Shown here piece by piece: positions 1 to 12,961 of a stretch of 64,000 bases of DNA; position 1 is the first letter of the stretch, and every line of letters begins with the position of its first letter. A program made the position numbers and the translations under genes. The notes beneath the pieces are model-generated. The model made no database searches. It worked only from the letters and a program-made list of their open reading frames with translations, and had not been told where the DNA came from. The stretch is from Aquanectria penicillioides (Eukaryota > Ascomycota > Sordariomycetes > Hypocreales > Nectriaceae): the NCBI GenBank assembly GCA_003415625.1, contig PYIU01000003.1, positions 1,364,001 through 1,428,000 of the forward strand, given 5' to 3'.

Positions 1-522
1 TCCGTGAGATGTGCGGTGACAGCGACGGCGACTAGCAAGAGATAAGAACAGAGACGCCTGAAGAGGCATGGAGCTAGGGTGCGTGAAATAGGATCGATGC
101 CTACCCGGCTTGGAGCTGGGTGTTTTGGGAAGAGGGTGGCTTGTATCCGTATGCCGGGTGGGAACCGTGCTGTTGAGGTGCGAGGCTGAGAGTCTCAAGC
201 ACGGGGGGGAGGGGGATGGGATTGGATTAGGAACGGGGTGCTCCGTGGCCCATCAGTTCGGGAGGAGCACGGGTAGTATAATTCGAATCACGTGGAGCGG
301 AGGTAAGATGTGACAACGTGATGAGATGGTGACGGGTGCTAGGACGGTGACTGAGAGAAAGGAAGTTGGAGGAGTCCTTGCTTACCTTGGCTTGCCGGGT
401 TCAGCTTGATGAGGCAGGCAGCTGGAGTGGCGTAGGGGCGGGCAGACGAAACGAAGAAGAAAATAAAAAGCCACTCAACGAACAATGGCAGATTGTGGGG
501 AAGAAGAAAGAAAACCGGAGGG

Positions 523-531
<9 letters not shown>

Positions 532-619
<88 letters not shown>

Positions 620-632
620 TGAGTGAGAGAGA
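532..632. repeat. Compound (GA)n-(GT)n microsatellite
   Basis: An uninterrupted GA run (532-573) is followed by a single C and then a GT run (575-617), which decays into GAGT and GA units up to about 632. The purine tract next to alternating purine-pyrimidine DNA could adopt non-B structures. Long serine/leucine/threonine-histidine or arginine-glutamate frames across it are translations of the repeat, not genes. Confidence 0.95.
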
Positions 633-2409
633 CAGTTGTGGATGGCGACAATGTATGGGTGTATGTGTGAATAGAGGGGAAAAGCGTAGATGCAGCTGCG
701 CCTGAGACGAAGATGGCTGAGGCAATAGGGCAGGGGTGGCCAAGAGGATGGAGGATCGAGAACCCGATTTCAATTTCTCGTTACTGGAGGTAAATTTAAG
801 CAGTACGAAGCTTTCACGAAGGCCTCCCTCCAGGGAGGCAGGTTAGGTAAGTAGGCAGGCGAGAACTTGATCGGGCTGTCCAATGTATTTTCCTTCACCA
901 CGATGGTCCCCTGAATTGTGGCATGGTCCATCCAGGCTCTTGTCCGCCCGCCTGCATCCAGCATGGGAACCGAGCATAACCATAGACATGGCCAGGCCAG
1001 ACAAAACAGAAAAACAAGAGGAAGAACGAGACCATGGCCAAGTCGGGTCTCGTCGTTTACTTGTCCATCCCCCCTCCAATCCTCGAGAGCTGCCTGTGCC
1101 TCTCTGTGAACTGGACAACCTGCCTCAAGTCTGTCGGTGCCAGGACTCTCGGTACCTTGCGTGCGAAGGAACCTTGCTAACCTTGCCTTGTCCGCTCCGC
1201 TCCACTCATAGACCTTAGCTCCCAGTAAATCAGTGGAGGGAGGATGCCCAGGTCCCATAATCTGGCGGAGACCTGGCTTTGAGGTGGCCTCGTCGAGTGG
1301 AGTGGTGGGGGAGACAAGTCCTCGGTGGAGCTTGTCCTTTCAGACCCAGCCGCCTACATCCAGCTTCCCCTCCCCTCCCCAATGGAGCCATATTTTTCCC
1401 GCTAGGGAGCGGCCTTTTGGCTATGCGGCTTCGTAAGAAGGAAAAAAAAAAATCATAATCAATAAGGGAAAAATAAAATCGCTGCCGCCCGGGCAGCGCT
1501 AAGTTAGCTCAACCTTACGCCCTACCTACCTTCTCCCCACGCCGCTAAGAACTGGATGGGGAAAAAAACGTTTTTTAGTCCAGCCATATTGTTGGAGGAC
1601 CAAAAATAATACCAAAGGGCGTCAGCGCTCTTCCACCCTGGCGCCTGGGGGGGGGCACGCACGGAGGTACCAGCCGGCCAGGTACCAGCCGGCGCCTACT
1701 ATAACGTGTGCTACCGGTTCCCAGGTAGTCAGTCGGCCGTCACTTTGCCGCGCCGTCGTTGTCCGCGGGAGCTCACCATGGTGCTGTCTACTGGAACAAC
1801 AATTGATTGCTCGGCCCTGGCCACTCACGTTTCGTAGGGACACCCTCGCCTCAACACAACAAAAATAAAATATAAACATAAACAAGGCCCGGGCCAGATG
1901 CCTCCCAGATAGGCCCGGCACAACTGGACATTGTTCCTCCGCGCCTGGCCCTGGCCCTTGCTCCCCAAACAATAAAGAATAACATGGCATGGGCATGGAA
2001 CATGGGTGTGGATGTTGGCGGGGATGCGACGCAATCGGGCCATATCCTTGGCCGCCCCAGCTCTTGTGCAGCAGCACTACCGTCCCATCCTGTTCGACCT
2101 TGTCCTGTTCAGTGCAGCCAGACAGCGGCGGCAGTGTAATTTTAGCTGGTGGTCCTGCACGCTGCCAAAACATCCATGTTTACGCGGGTACGTAAAATGT
2201 CTTCATTAAAGCCAATTCTCGAGGGCTTCATTTCGTCTCGATCCCAACTTGTGGATATTCTGGCCAAGGCTCATCCCGGTCGACGACAACCAAGTAGGAG
2301 AAGAACACACAAACACGGGCTAACGCAAACCGTATTGCCCAAGAATCGGATGCTGAAATCTTCTAGCCGCCTCCAGAAAATGGGTCTGTCCGATCTGCCC
2401 GTTGCTTTG

Positions 2410-2410
<1 letters not shown>

Positions 2411-2443
<33 letters not shown>
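2411..2443. repeat. Poly-T tract, 33 bases
   Basis: Thirty-three consecutive T on the plus strand. No flanking retroelement-like ORF or obvious target-site duplication was seen. Homopolymers this long are often of uncertain length in an assembly. Confidence 0.95.
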
Positions 2444-3210
2444 CCGGCAGTGTGTCCCTTCGTCTCATCCATCCTCCTCCCCTCCCTAGGTTGTGTCCCG
2501 GGATCTCACTCGAGCACTGTTTGGTTGCATCTCGTTGCTTGTTCTTTTGCCTCCATCTCCTCGTGCGACATGGGTAAATTCCAAGGGCTAGGCCAAGGCG
2601 CAAAGCTAGCGAAGCCAGCAAACTTGTCTTGATCGTCAGAGTGTTTCACATCTCGAGAAGCCATAGTTTTCTGCAGTGTCTATGGCTCGCCAACCATGTT
2701 TCCAAAATTGGATCTGCTCCCCTCCCCTTTCGGGACAGGTCGAAAAAAAAAGACAGGGAACCGTGGGATGGTCGTCCATCACACGTCAGTCAGTGCCTAC
2801 CTACCCGTCAACTCTATTGATATTGGGCGGTACCTAGAGCTATACTTGGGTTTCCCGTACTAGTACAATATCAGCCTTGGGTACTTGTTGATGACCCTCC
2901 CCTGCCTATGAGTTCTCCGTGTCATATGTATGTCTGTGTCCATATTCGTGGCCTCCATGACGCCTCCGTTGACAGCCTTCACCAGCCACCCACCACCTTC
3001 AAGCAACTCCAGCCAGTCCTGGCCCAGAAACAAGCGATCAGCAGACTACCCTGACGATCACTGCTGCTCCCCCTCCCCCTCACCCTGACGTCTCCAAGAC
3101 GCCTTCGAGAATCCCGAGAGATGGGGTTATACCTGTTTGCCGTGATGCAGGCTGACGGCATCCAGCAACGCCGCTTTTACCCACCACCCGCCACCACCCG
3201 CACCGCGCCC

Positions 3211-3250
3211 CAGCCCAGCCCAGCACAGCACAGCACAGCACAGCACAGCA
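3211..3250. repeat. CAGCA pentanucleotide tandem repeat
   Basis: Two CAGCC units (3211-3220) are followed by six perfect CAGCA units (3221-3250). A second small tandem array, an octamer of the form GTGCGTAA, lies at about 3511-3546. Neither sits in a gene. Confidence 0.9.
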
Positions 3251-6130
3251 CAGCGCACATGCCCACTTACTGCCTACAGCCTGCCTGGAAGAGGTTGCAC
3301 AACCAACAGTATTTGCCTACCGCTGCCCTTTTGCTCGTGTATGCAGAGGTGTGGTAGATGATTGCGCGGTTCTTGAGTGCCACTGTGTCATTCCTATATT
3401 CTCCGAAGCCAAAGCAATCTTGATGCGTCAGGCCCTCGATAGTTTGGTATCAAGCCGATGCAAGTGAGATCATCCTCGCGCGCGCCTTGCGCAACGTGGA
3501 TGTGTGTGCGTGCGTACGTGCGTAAGTGCGTAAGTGCGTAAGTGCTTGTGTATAGTATGCAACTTATCGGCTATCCCACAAGGCAGAGATCGGGACGGAG
3601 ATTTCATCTTGAAAATACACATTATGCAAAGTGCTTATTTGAGTGATTCATGGAGCAATATGCCAACGCTCTGGAACCATGTAGACAAACCTCACTCATC
3701 AGCCAGCCATGTCGCATGTCGCCAAGTCTAGATGGACTGCCATACCCCCTCATAAGAAACAATGTATGTCACTAGAGAGCCCGAAAGCGGAACCTGTTTT
3801 CACACTCATTTTCCAACGTTGATTATTCCCACACGGAGCGTCCAAGGAACTAGTCCGCCTCGCAGTGTGCCTTGATCGCTTCTGTTTTGCTGCGTTGCTT
3901 CCAAGTTATCATAGTGTGCATAGCCTGCCTCGAATTTATGAACTTCAATGCCCTGATCCCAAGTATTCACTACCAGGCTCTAGAGCCCTATTGGTTTACA
4001 TTGGTGGCTGGGATCTATGACCACAACTGGTTGGTAACGACGCGACAGTTCAACTCGGATAGATCACACAGGTAAATGCACACCAATTCCACACAACGCT
4101 GGGTTAGGACTGTCGTCCCTGACGCCATAGACAAGGTGATTATTTTCCCCCTGACAACTGGATAGCCGAGATATACCGTGGCATCGAGGGACCTACCCGT
4201 GATGGAATTACAGTATTCGAACGTAATCTTGGCTAAATACGAAACCTATAATTCATACACAAACTGCCCTTTAATCACATAAAGCTCCATAGCCAAGGAA
4301 ATAGATCAGCTCAGAGGCAACTGCCCTAGCAACACTTGCTCGACAAATCGGCTCTAATCACGGGAGCTGCTAGCTTCATAGAAGTCGAAACTTCTGCAGA
4401 GCTGTTTAGTCAGTCAGATTGCGTTTTTCCCAATGCCTCTATCACATATACTGCAACAGCATATTTGACGCACCAAGGACAAAGTACGGAAGGGATGAGA
4501 GTAAATTCAGTGCATCCCCATGGGTTGTTGCACTTGTATATGCTCCCAATGTTGAGTACCTCCCACTCAGCTTTCTTAGGGTTAAAGACCATGAAAGGAC
4601 TGGGCGACGGAGAAAGTATCCCATAAACACCTTTCACAGTTCGTTTAAAAAGCATGCTCTGATTCGTCGTAAACTCAGCGTCCCAGCTTGCCCCGTCTGG
4701 ATTCGCTCCCACAACAGCTTCAGAGTAGGGCCCGGTCGGGATCCGTGACAATGCTGTGCACCCAAGCGGCATCAACCCACCCATTTTCAGGTCATCATAG
4801 AGCCCCGAAAAAACGAAAAGACTGAGGAGATGAGAAACGGCGTGCCACTAGGTAGATTCGCTTAGGCGAGCGGTGTTGCCGGCGTAGTCAGCTTTCTCAC
4901 CGGCGATGACTCCAAATTTATCGTGAGTGGCTTCCTAGGATAGACAGAAGGTGTGTGAGCGTTGGAGTTGCATGTTAAGATTGAACCAGATTTCCATCAT
5001 TTCCATGCAGCTGTGTGCACACCAAGTGTATAGTGCCTCATCCACATAGGCAGTAGCAAATCAAGTCTCAAAGTCGACCCCAGTCCATAACTAAGGTATG
5101 CCTCGTTCCGTCAGCGTGTCGCTCGTGTCCTCCGCAATAGCGGCAACTGCACTAACCCTGATTACTCCCAGCAGCATGATCTGGTAAGCGGCTACCGGAC
5201 CTGGCAAACAAGATGCAGCCGCCTCCGAACATGAAACACTCGAACACGGCGCGACACGGTATCGAGGTGGCGAAAGAGATACATAAGCAGCATGTCAGCG
5301 AGATCTTGCAGCGTGGGAGGCAAGAGGCGAATGAGGTCATCGCTGAAATGGGCAGATCGAGCGTGGGTGGCCATGGGTGGCAGGGGTTGGTAACTATGTC
5401 GTATTCGCGGGGTTCTGCGCTTGTTCCCTGGCTCTGGTTTTTGCTTTCCTTCAGCAAGCTCGCTGTAGCACTTGAACGCTTCTGCATGGGGGGCTGCCAG
5501 GTATCACCGTGGGCTTCTGGGTATGGCTTCATCCAGGCGCGGCAAACCATGCCACATATATGGAGTCTACTAATCATGTAGGTCCCGTCTAGATCCCGTT
5601 CTTCCCGAAGTAGCATCCCGCTCTCGGAGGATTGTTGCACGCGTGGGACGAGGGCCGTTGCACTTCGCCGGTATCAAGTTCCTCCCGCGTGGCCATGGAA
5701 GCGCAAAAATACGAGTTCGTGTAAGGTCCCCGGCTTCTTGGATGCCTTGGAATCCTGCAAAGATTGGATCTGTGCCAAGTTTGGAGTTTCCACGGCCAAC
5801 TTGCTGCAAACGTAGCCAAGAACCACATCCCAGCAGCCAATTACCTATTACAGGTCAGCTCTTGTTAGTCGCTGGTGCTATCCGTAGTTACAGTATGGCC
5901 TCGGCGCCTCAGCGCCGCCCCAGCTGCCAGATCCTCCAGCCACAGAGCCCCAGGATAAACCGATAATGCGATCCCGCCGATAAGCCAGCTCACCCCCATG
6001 CCGATGCCTATCGCCCGCGTTGGCGTTGGCGTACCAAAATTTCAACTCCTCCGACAAGCGTCAACCTCTATCCCAACCACAACCGCCTTTTCACCACCGT
6101 CAATCAACTCCCCCCCTTCCCGCCGTCACA

Positions 6131-6587
6131 ATGGATATGTGAGATCTATCCTCAGCAGAAATCTTTCAACGCAATGCCGCAAATACTGACTCTCGTCCCA
6201 TCAGGCTTACCGCCAACGAGCAGCGCACGCTGGAGCAGCGCATGCAGAAGCGCCAGGTCAAGGAGTTCATGAACGTACGTTTCAGCCCTTTCTCGATCCT
6301 TCCGAGCCCTCTGCACCCCTTCCATGCGCCGCATTTCGACATTCCCGGTCTCTACGTTGATAGATCGGTCTCGCTAACGCATCCGCTTCCCCATTTAGGC
6401 CTTTGGCGGTCTCGTTGAGCACTGCTTCATGTCCTGCGTCGACGACTTCACCTCCAAGTCCATCTCCTCCCGCGAGGGCGGCTGCATCAACCGCTGCGTC
6501 GTCAAGTGGATGGCCACCCAGCAGCGGGTCAGCGAGCGCTTCCAGGAGCACAACGCCCAGCTCACTGCCCAGATGCAGAACCAGTAA
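6131..6587 (+). CDS. TIM9: Tim9, mitochondrial intermembrane-space import chaperone
   Basis: Coding exons are 6131-6138, 6205-6274 and 6399-6587, giving 88 residues. The protein is a small Tim: a twin CX3C signature is visible with Cys35/Cys39 and Cys55/Cys59, separated by 15 residues, in a helix-loop-helix with a glutamine-rich C-terminus ending in NQNQ-like sequence. In the family, Tim9 forms a hexamer with Tim10 in the intermembrane space and passes carrier proteins to the TIM22 complex. The segment after the second exon junction, AFGGLVEHCF, matches Tim9 rather than Tim8, Tim10 or Tim13. The first coding exon is only 8 bases (Met-Asp plus two bases of the next codon). The junctions GTGAGA...CAG and GTACGT...TAG keep the frame. 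The start is the only ATG that splices into this frame. NUP192 converges on it from the right. Confidence 0.95.
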
Positions 6588-7323
6588 GGAGCAAAAAGAC
6601 GGCACGAAAACGAAGTCCCAACGGCCAAGGACGCAGTCGTAGTAGGCAAGCTGTTTGGCTCCGTGATGTGGACGACGTTGGAAACCAGGGACTCCCGACA
6701 AAGATCAAATCCCCTCTCCTCGACCCTTGAGCTTTGTCGCATTAAGGGCATTTGCAGTTGTGTATGATTATGGGCGGAGAAGAAAGGACAGCCAGGGCAA
6801 TGGCGACATCATGGGAAGTTGGCTGTCGAGAATAGAGGGGGGTGACAAATAAGGGTGAGCCGTTACGAACACGGCCTTGTAGCACCAACCTGTTTTTGTA
6901 CAATTACGACGGGGACATAGAAAGGAGGTGGTCGGTCAGGATAGGCTCTGTACTCCTGAAATACGTAACCCGTTTCTGCTCAAATTCCTGGTATTGTAGT
7001 TGTATCATAGATAACACAAGGGGAACCGTCCCTGCCTCAGCTCTCTTCGAGTCAATAATGAAGAAGCATTAAAGAATTAATGGTGGAAAAGACATCGTGA
7101 GAACTATCCTAATACTGTGTGTGATGAGACATGTCGCTCTTATTCCCTTCTTTCTTCTTTGTTTGCTTTTTTTCCATCTTTCAACCAGACCGTTCGTTCT
7201 CTTCTTCTCACAATTCACATCGCGGCCGATTGTCCAACGCCCCTTGACCTATGGTACCAAGTTAATTTACATCTCCTCCGCCCATCGCTCCATATCATAT
7301 CTACCTGTCCAGCATCGTCCCCC
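6588..7323. other. Convergent 3' interval between TIM9 and NUP192
   Basis: About 740 bases between two stop codons facing each other. It is moderately AT-rich and T-rich around 7130-7210, as expected for fungal 3' untranslated and polyadenylation regions. No gene is seen. Confidence 0.7.
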
Positions 7324-10300
7324 TCAAACGTCCGAATCCTCGCTCAGCACATCACGGACGGCATCCAACTGCGTCATTGCCTTCTGTTCCAAAAGATTAT
7401 CGCATACAGGCGTAGAGGCCTTCATGCCTCGCCAGTCCACCTCACGCTGGCCCAGGGGCATCAAACGTTCCTTCAATAGCTTCTTGGTCGAAAGCCAGAA
7501 GTCAACATTCTCCAACAATCCGGCCGCATCCCACTCCACTGCTGGGATATCTCGGTTGTTATTCACTCGGAGAGCCTCAAGAACTCGAGTCAGAAGGGCC
7601 AGTGAGTGCACTTCTGAGATGGCCAACAGTGTCAAGTAGTGAGGTGACGATCGCGATTGAGTCCGGCTGGCTCCCGGTGCCTCGAACCTATCCACGCTTG
7701 CCTCCAGCAGATGAGGAAATTGGTTTAGCACGTAAGCAATCTCAGGCGCAACGGTAGCGCCTAGAGAAGTCAGCAAGTTCAACATGAGGGGTAGCAGCCC
7801 CTTAGCCCAGATTCCGTAGCAGCGCTGTGCCACTGCAGAGTCGAAGAATGGCGAAATGTTGGACTTGAGCATGAACTTGGTCAGGTTAGCTGAGAGGATA
7901 TTGCTCAAAACACCATCACAAGCCATCTGCTCAGCGACAAGCGGAAGTGTCGAGAGCTCAAGCAAGAACAGGATGCTGAGTTCACCATAAATGGGATCGC
8001 CCTGATCAGATAGTCTATGTGCCCACGAGTAGAGTGATGTTGCAGCATGCATTGCCTGGTGCTCTGCCATGATGTTGAGGACCTGCGTTTGTGACTGATC
8101 CATGGAGGGAATGCTCAAGCATGCCTGCAAGATTGCCGTCAAAAGCGCCAGATCCTCTGGCGATATTGTAGCTTCGTTGTCGTGGATCAAGCTGACGAGA
8201 GTGCGGAATCCTTTTCCGACCACATGATCCAAGATGTTCAAGACGGTCTGGATCACAGAGACTTCCAGTACACCTTGAGACTCGGCCGTCGCCTTCTCGT
8301 CGCTGACATGGTAGGCACGGAGAGTGACGAAAAGAGCCTTCAGAAGAGTGCGATAGTATGAAATGGATCCAGGGCCAAATGGCTCTTCAACACCATGCAT
8401 CGTGCCCACCAATGTAGACAAAAGTCTGTTGATATCCTTGACGGGGACAGATGACTTGACAGATCTTTGGATCAAGACCAGAGAAAGGTTAGCCCGGGCA
8501 TCAACAAGCTTCACGAAGATGCTCTCTGGGCCGGGTATTCCTTGGTTGGCATTTAAGCACTGCTGAGAAACTTGCAGCATCTGTTTCGTAACGGTCTCGT
8601 TATCGGGAAGACAAGTGCTGAGTTCCACAAGGAGGAATTCCCAGGCGTGGAAGAGGGCCTGTAATAGGTTAGGTACATTATCTGAAGATATTAGGAGTAA
8701 AAACTTACAATTTGGGCGTCGACGAGGGAGAGGTTGGTATTAGCAAGTTCCATCTCCGTCTTGAACCCATTGTCTTTTCGTCCAATCCATCCAGGATCAA
8801 ATCTAAGCATTTCATCTGCGCGCTCGAGGTCGTAATAGTAGCTCTTTCCAAGCTCTCGGGGCTCAAGGAGAGTCCGCTTAAAGTCGTCAACCGGACATCC
8901 TGCATACTTATTAGAGAAGTTCTTGGCAAAGTTGTTGTGCAGAGATTTGTTGTATCCCGCAACCTCGACACCATCGCGCAAGTAATAATCGAGATCGCTG
9001 ATGAGGCTCTTTGCTAAGGTGCTCGAGTTGCCCAGGTGGCGAGAGTGGTACAACTGCATCGCGAATGTCTCAGCAATATAGGCAGCCAACCTTGCCTCAA
9101 CACTCGCACGGACAGGGTCAGTCTTGACAGTAATGTTCGATGGCTTGAGGTCACGAACGTAGGCTCGTAGGCCATCAAGGTAAGCTGTGTCCTTCTGCAG
9201 GGTGAAGACAGTCCAAGGCCAAAAGTTCTGGGCCGAAGCAACAAAGTCCAATACCATCAAAGCCTCTCCAGCGTCAACGTCCTTCAACTTGCCGAGCTTG
9301 GTCAGAGCTTTTGCAAAGACTGAGTTAGTAGACATTTCAGCCTTCTTCTTGTCCTTGTTCATCGCTTCACGCGGGGTCTGCCCAGTGAGAAGGCAATTCG
9401 ACATCCACTGTTGTCGGTTCCTCAATATCGCCGAGAAGAACCTCCAGGTGGTCTTGACATCTCCCTTCAGCTCAAACGGTTTGCCGAGTGTTGAGAGGAG
9501 TTGCAAAAAGGATTTGGAGATCTGAGGCCCCAGGTATCCAAGCAGTGAGGGAGGATCGCCGGTAGCTTTGCCAGCGTTCACGACTAAAGATTCCAGGAGC
9601 CATGTTGTGGGTTTACGGAAATGATCGGAGACAGCGCAGATTCGTGCGAGCAAGGTAGAGCTCTTAAATAGGTAAGTCTCGATCATGCTAGAAGATTTGT
9701 CCAAATAATTTGCAACCCGCAAAAGGGTAGTTGAGAACTCAAGTACGGAACTGAGCTGAGTCTGGATCACCTGGAGCCGTCTTGGGTACAAGGTGCTATC
9801 CGCCAAGGTGTATGCCATAATAAAGGAAGATAGAAGGGGCTGGAATCTCAAAGAGCCAGTTGCTGGCGAAATGAAGCAATCAATGACATAGTTCGCGGCT
9901 GGCCGCAGGCAGGACGTCAAGTTCTCTGAACTAGTAGAGTCACCCATACTAAAGCTATACAGGATAACCTTGTGGAGGATAGGCACGACATCCCGGAGGA
10001 GCGACGATCGGTAGCTGTCGGACGCGAATCTCCACGTCGAAGTGTTCTCAAAGATGTCCACGCCAGCTTGAGCAATTGCGAAGCCGACATTTGCCAAAAT
10101 CTTATCAGCAGTTCCAAGCCAAGGGTTTGGGTCGGCCTTCTTTCGGCCCATAGCTTGGTGGCCAACTCTGCGTTGCACAGCAGATGTCATCGCTGTATCA
10201 ATGAGGTTGGAGAACAACCGGAGGCATGAGCTCAGGAACTGGTGTCTTCCCGAAACCAAGTCGAGGCTACCCGTGATCTTTGTGAGCTTGCCTGCTCTTG

Positions 10301-12961
10301 ATTCGGAATTCAACAACTCGCACCGAGCCAAGTAAGACCACACTCGGCTAGGATATATGGGCAGGATGGCATCAAGGAATTGAATGCACGCGTTGAGAAC
10401 CGCAACGATATCTTCTTCGCTTGCGGCAAGCTCAACCTGCATGTAGTAGTCCATGGTCTCACAGATCACCGTAACAAGGTCCCTGCCGCCACCCACATCA
10501 ATGTGCCTCTTGGCCTCTTGCAAAATGTCGCCGTCAGCATCCACCAACGCAATGTTGGATCGTTCTCGCTTGGTTTTGAGATAATCCATCCGAATGAGAG
10601 TTGCAAAAAGGGAGATAACCTCGGCAGTTTCGTCCGGCTGCAGCATTCCCAGTTCAGATTGGTATCCTTCTTTCATCAAGTTAATCTCAAGTCGTCGACC
10701 GAGGAGTGAGAGAGTTGAGTGCGGGTATTCCATCAAGACAACACGTCCAGTGTCTGTGACAAAGCGTCCATAAGTTCCTGCGGGTATCCGGTACGCATCG
10801 TCCTCGATACGTCTCCCTCTCCAAGATGGCGAGAGAGAGATCAGAGGAATGTCCTGGAGCAAACAGAAGGCATTCGTGTTCTCGTCTTCTTGAACGAGTT
10901 CATATTCTTGGAAGTGGTCGGGAAGTGTGAATGTCAGGGTCGGGGTAGATCGGAGAAGGCGGAGAATCATTTCAGAACGATCGCTTTCTTGTAGACTAGT
11001 TGCACTAGCTAGAGTCTTGCACAGGGTGATGAAGGGAAGGAATTCGTAAGGGTTTCGGTCTAGAGCTTGTTGGAAAAAGAACTCCAGAGCATGGTTATCA
11101 TGCAGCATGGAAGCGAGAATATCCTGCTCTTCGGTGAGGTTCTCTTCGGATGACAAGTCCCAATAGCTTCGTCCAGCGGATAGAACTGACGACAGGCAGC
11201 TGACAGGTTCAGATTGGTAGCCGACAAGGGGATAAGAGACTTTAAGAAGCTCGAAAAAGACGTTGCGGATGCGAGAACTTAGCAGAGGGGTCATGCTTCC
11301 CTCATCTGAAGGTCCAAGACCCATCGCCATGTTGGCCATGATGTCGAAAACCCGGCCATGAGCCGTGACCTGCGAAGCAAGCTGTTCTACAACGACCAAA
11401 TCCTTTGATGCCGTGGCGTTTTCAAGGAAGCCGTCGAATTTGGACGATTCGATGGAAAAAATGCTTCCAGCCGAGTTACGGCGCGCCACAGACTTAATTA
11501 CTCCTCCCGTCTCGAAGGTTTCTCGGGCGTTTTGCTGCAGCAAGTTGTCGCGCTTCTCCGATCGGGCTTGGTAGGACACATTCATACGATGGAGCAGTAG
11601 GGTCCAGGCAAAAATAACCGGAGTTGCGCTCTCACAATCCGTGTCGGCAGCAATGAGGATGCTCCTATGAACCTGCTCAAGTACATCGGAGGATAGTAAG
11701 TAGGTATCATAGTTAGCGTAGGTTGCATCGGCTTGTGTGGGGTCCTCTTCACGCTCCCAGAGGTAAGTCAACGACCGGGCTGGCTTCAACAATATCAGGG
11801 ATACCGCTGCTGACAAGGTCTTGAGGGGGAGGACCAGGGGAGCGATGCTTTCATGGATCTAGTACAAGTTAGTCTGGGCAAGCTGAAACGTACAAAAATA
11901 GCACAAACCGGTTGGACAGCATCGAAGAAGTTATACAACTCCATAAGAGCGAACCATTGGCTGACGGAACCGGACGGTGCAAAATCATCCCTAAAACTGT
12001 CCACAACCTGAAAGACGACAGACAAGGCATGAAGAGCTTCAGTAAGGAGGGTTCTCAACCAGTCAAGCTCCACCTCCTCGGTGATCCATTTCTGATCCGT
12101 CACTGATTTAAGTCCCGTCTCTATGCCAGCCATGGACTCGGTGAGGACTTTCAGGTAGGCTGGGAGCAAAGGCTCGGCGTCATCTCTGGCAGCCAATTTC
12201 AAACCAAGCGTCTGGGCCAGATCAGGGTCGGCCTTGGCGAAAGTGGGCAGTCGTTCATAAAGTTTGATCGAGTTGGCATAATCTGCAGCCATCATAAAAT
12301 GGCGTCGCTCGGAAAGGTAAATGTCGAAGAGCCGTCGCTGTTTAGTTTCGGGCTTCTCAAACTCGGTCCAGATCTCCTCAGCATCAAGGGCAGCAGCAGC
12401 ACCTAGGTCTGACAGGAATGCCGAGCCCTGCCCGTTGTTAAGGCCGGCCGCCTCCTGTAGATTCGTGGCATCCTGCGAGGACAATGGTCCCCTGAGATGG
12501 AGAGCAGGGCGGGACTGATACTCGACGATGACGGCTCGCAGGGCAGCAACGAGGTTGATCTTGGCGTTTTTGCTAAGCCACTCGGTGTCCTTCTTGATCG
12601 CCTCGATATCGAATGGGCCGTCGGGGCCCGAAGGGACGTTGATGGGTGCGGTTTTCGTCTCAAAAGACTTCTTGCTGGTCTCCTCAGGGGCGGCGAAGAC
12701 GGTAGCAGGATCGTTCAAGAGGCCGTGAACATAGGCATCGCTCAAAAATTCGATGACAGCCGGGCTCGAAGTTCGCTGGCCAGAGCTATCTGACAGGGCG
12801 GTTGCGATGAGCTTCCATGAACTGGGTAAAGGTTAGCCGCATGTCATGGAGTCTAGGCAGAGGCCGTAGCAACGGTGGATGTAAACTCACAGAAGCACCC
12901 GCTCCCCGGTGAGGCACTCTTCCAGGGAGGGAAAATAGATGCGATCGGCCACCGGCGCCAT
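7324..12961 (-). CDS. NUP192: Nup192/Nup205-family inner-ring nucleoporin
   Basis: Four exons on the minus strand, 12961-12891, 12821-11909, 11858-8709 and 8658-7324, join in frame to 1822 residues. That is the usual size for fungal Nup192, a large alpha-solenoid scaffold of the nuclear pore inner ring that binds Nic96 and Nup53. The protein is helical throughout with no membrane segment. Junctions were placed from conserved-looking continuity: the exon 2/3 join gives FDAVQP-IHESIAPLVL and the exon 3/4 join gives SLVDAQI-ALFHAWEFLL. All have GT...AG ends. The start at 12961 begins MAPVADRIYF, and no better upstream ATG splices in. Its promoter is shared with the divergent trpC. The family call rests on size, overall sequence character and position of the Nup192-like N-terminal block, not on a single catalytic motif. 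Confidence 0.93.

Larger units (their letters stand above)
1..6130. other. Gene-poor left end, no confident gene
   Basis: No reading frame here has a recognisable product. The translated stretches are short, overlap on both strands, and often come from simple repeats. The interval holds a GA/GT microsatellite, a 33-base poly-T, a CAGCA tandem repeat and AT-richer DNA around 3.4-5.1 kb. On the minus strand, 4410-4784 (124 codons) is open, and 4858-4945 reads as a short open stretch behind an acceptor-like TCCTAG. On the plus strand, 5213-5400 gives a helix-like peptide. None could be linked into a gene model or recognised, so they may be orphan exons or chance. The last few hundred bases before 6131 should contain the TIM9 promoter. 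Confidence 0.6.

Noticed and set aside
339..773. 144-codon minus-strand frame rich in Thr-His and Ser-Leu repeats
   Set aside because: It is the translation of the GA/GT microsatellite.
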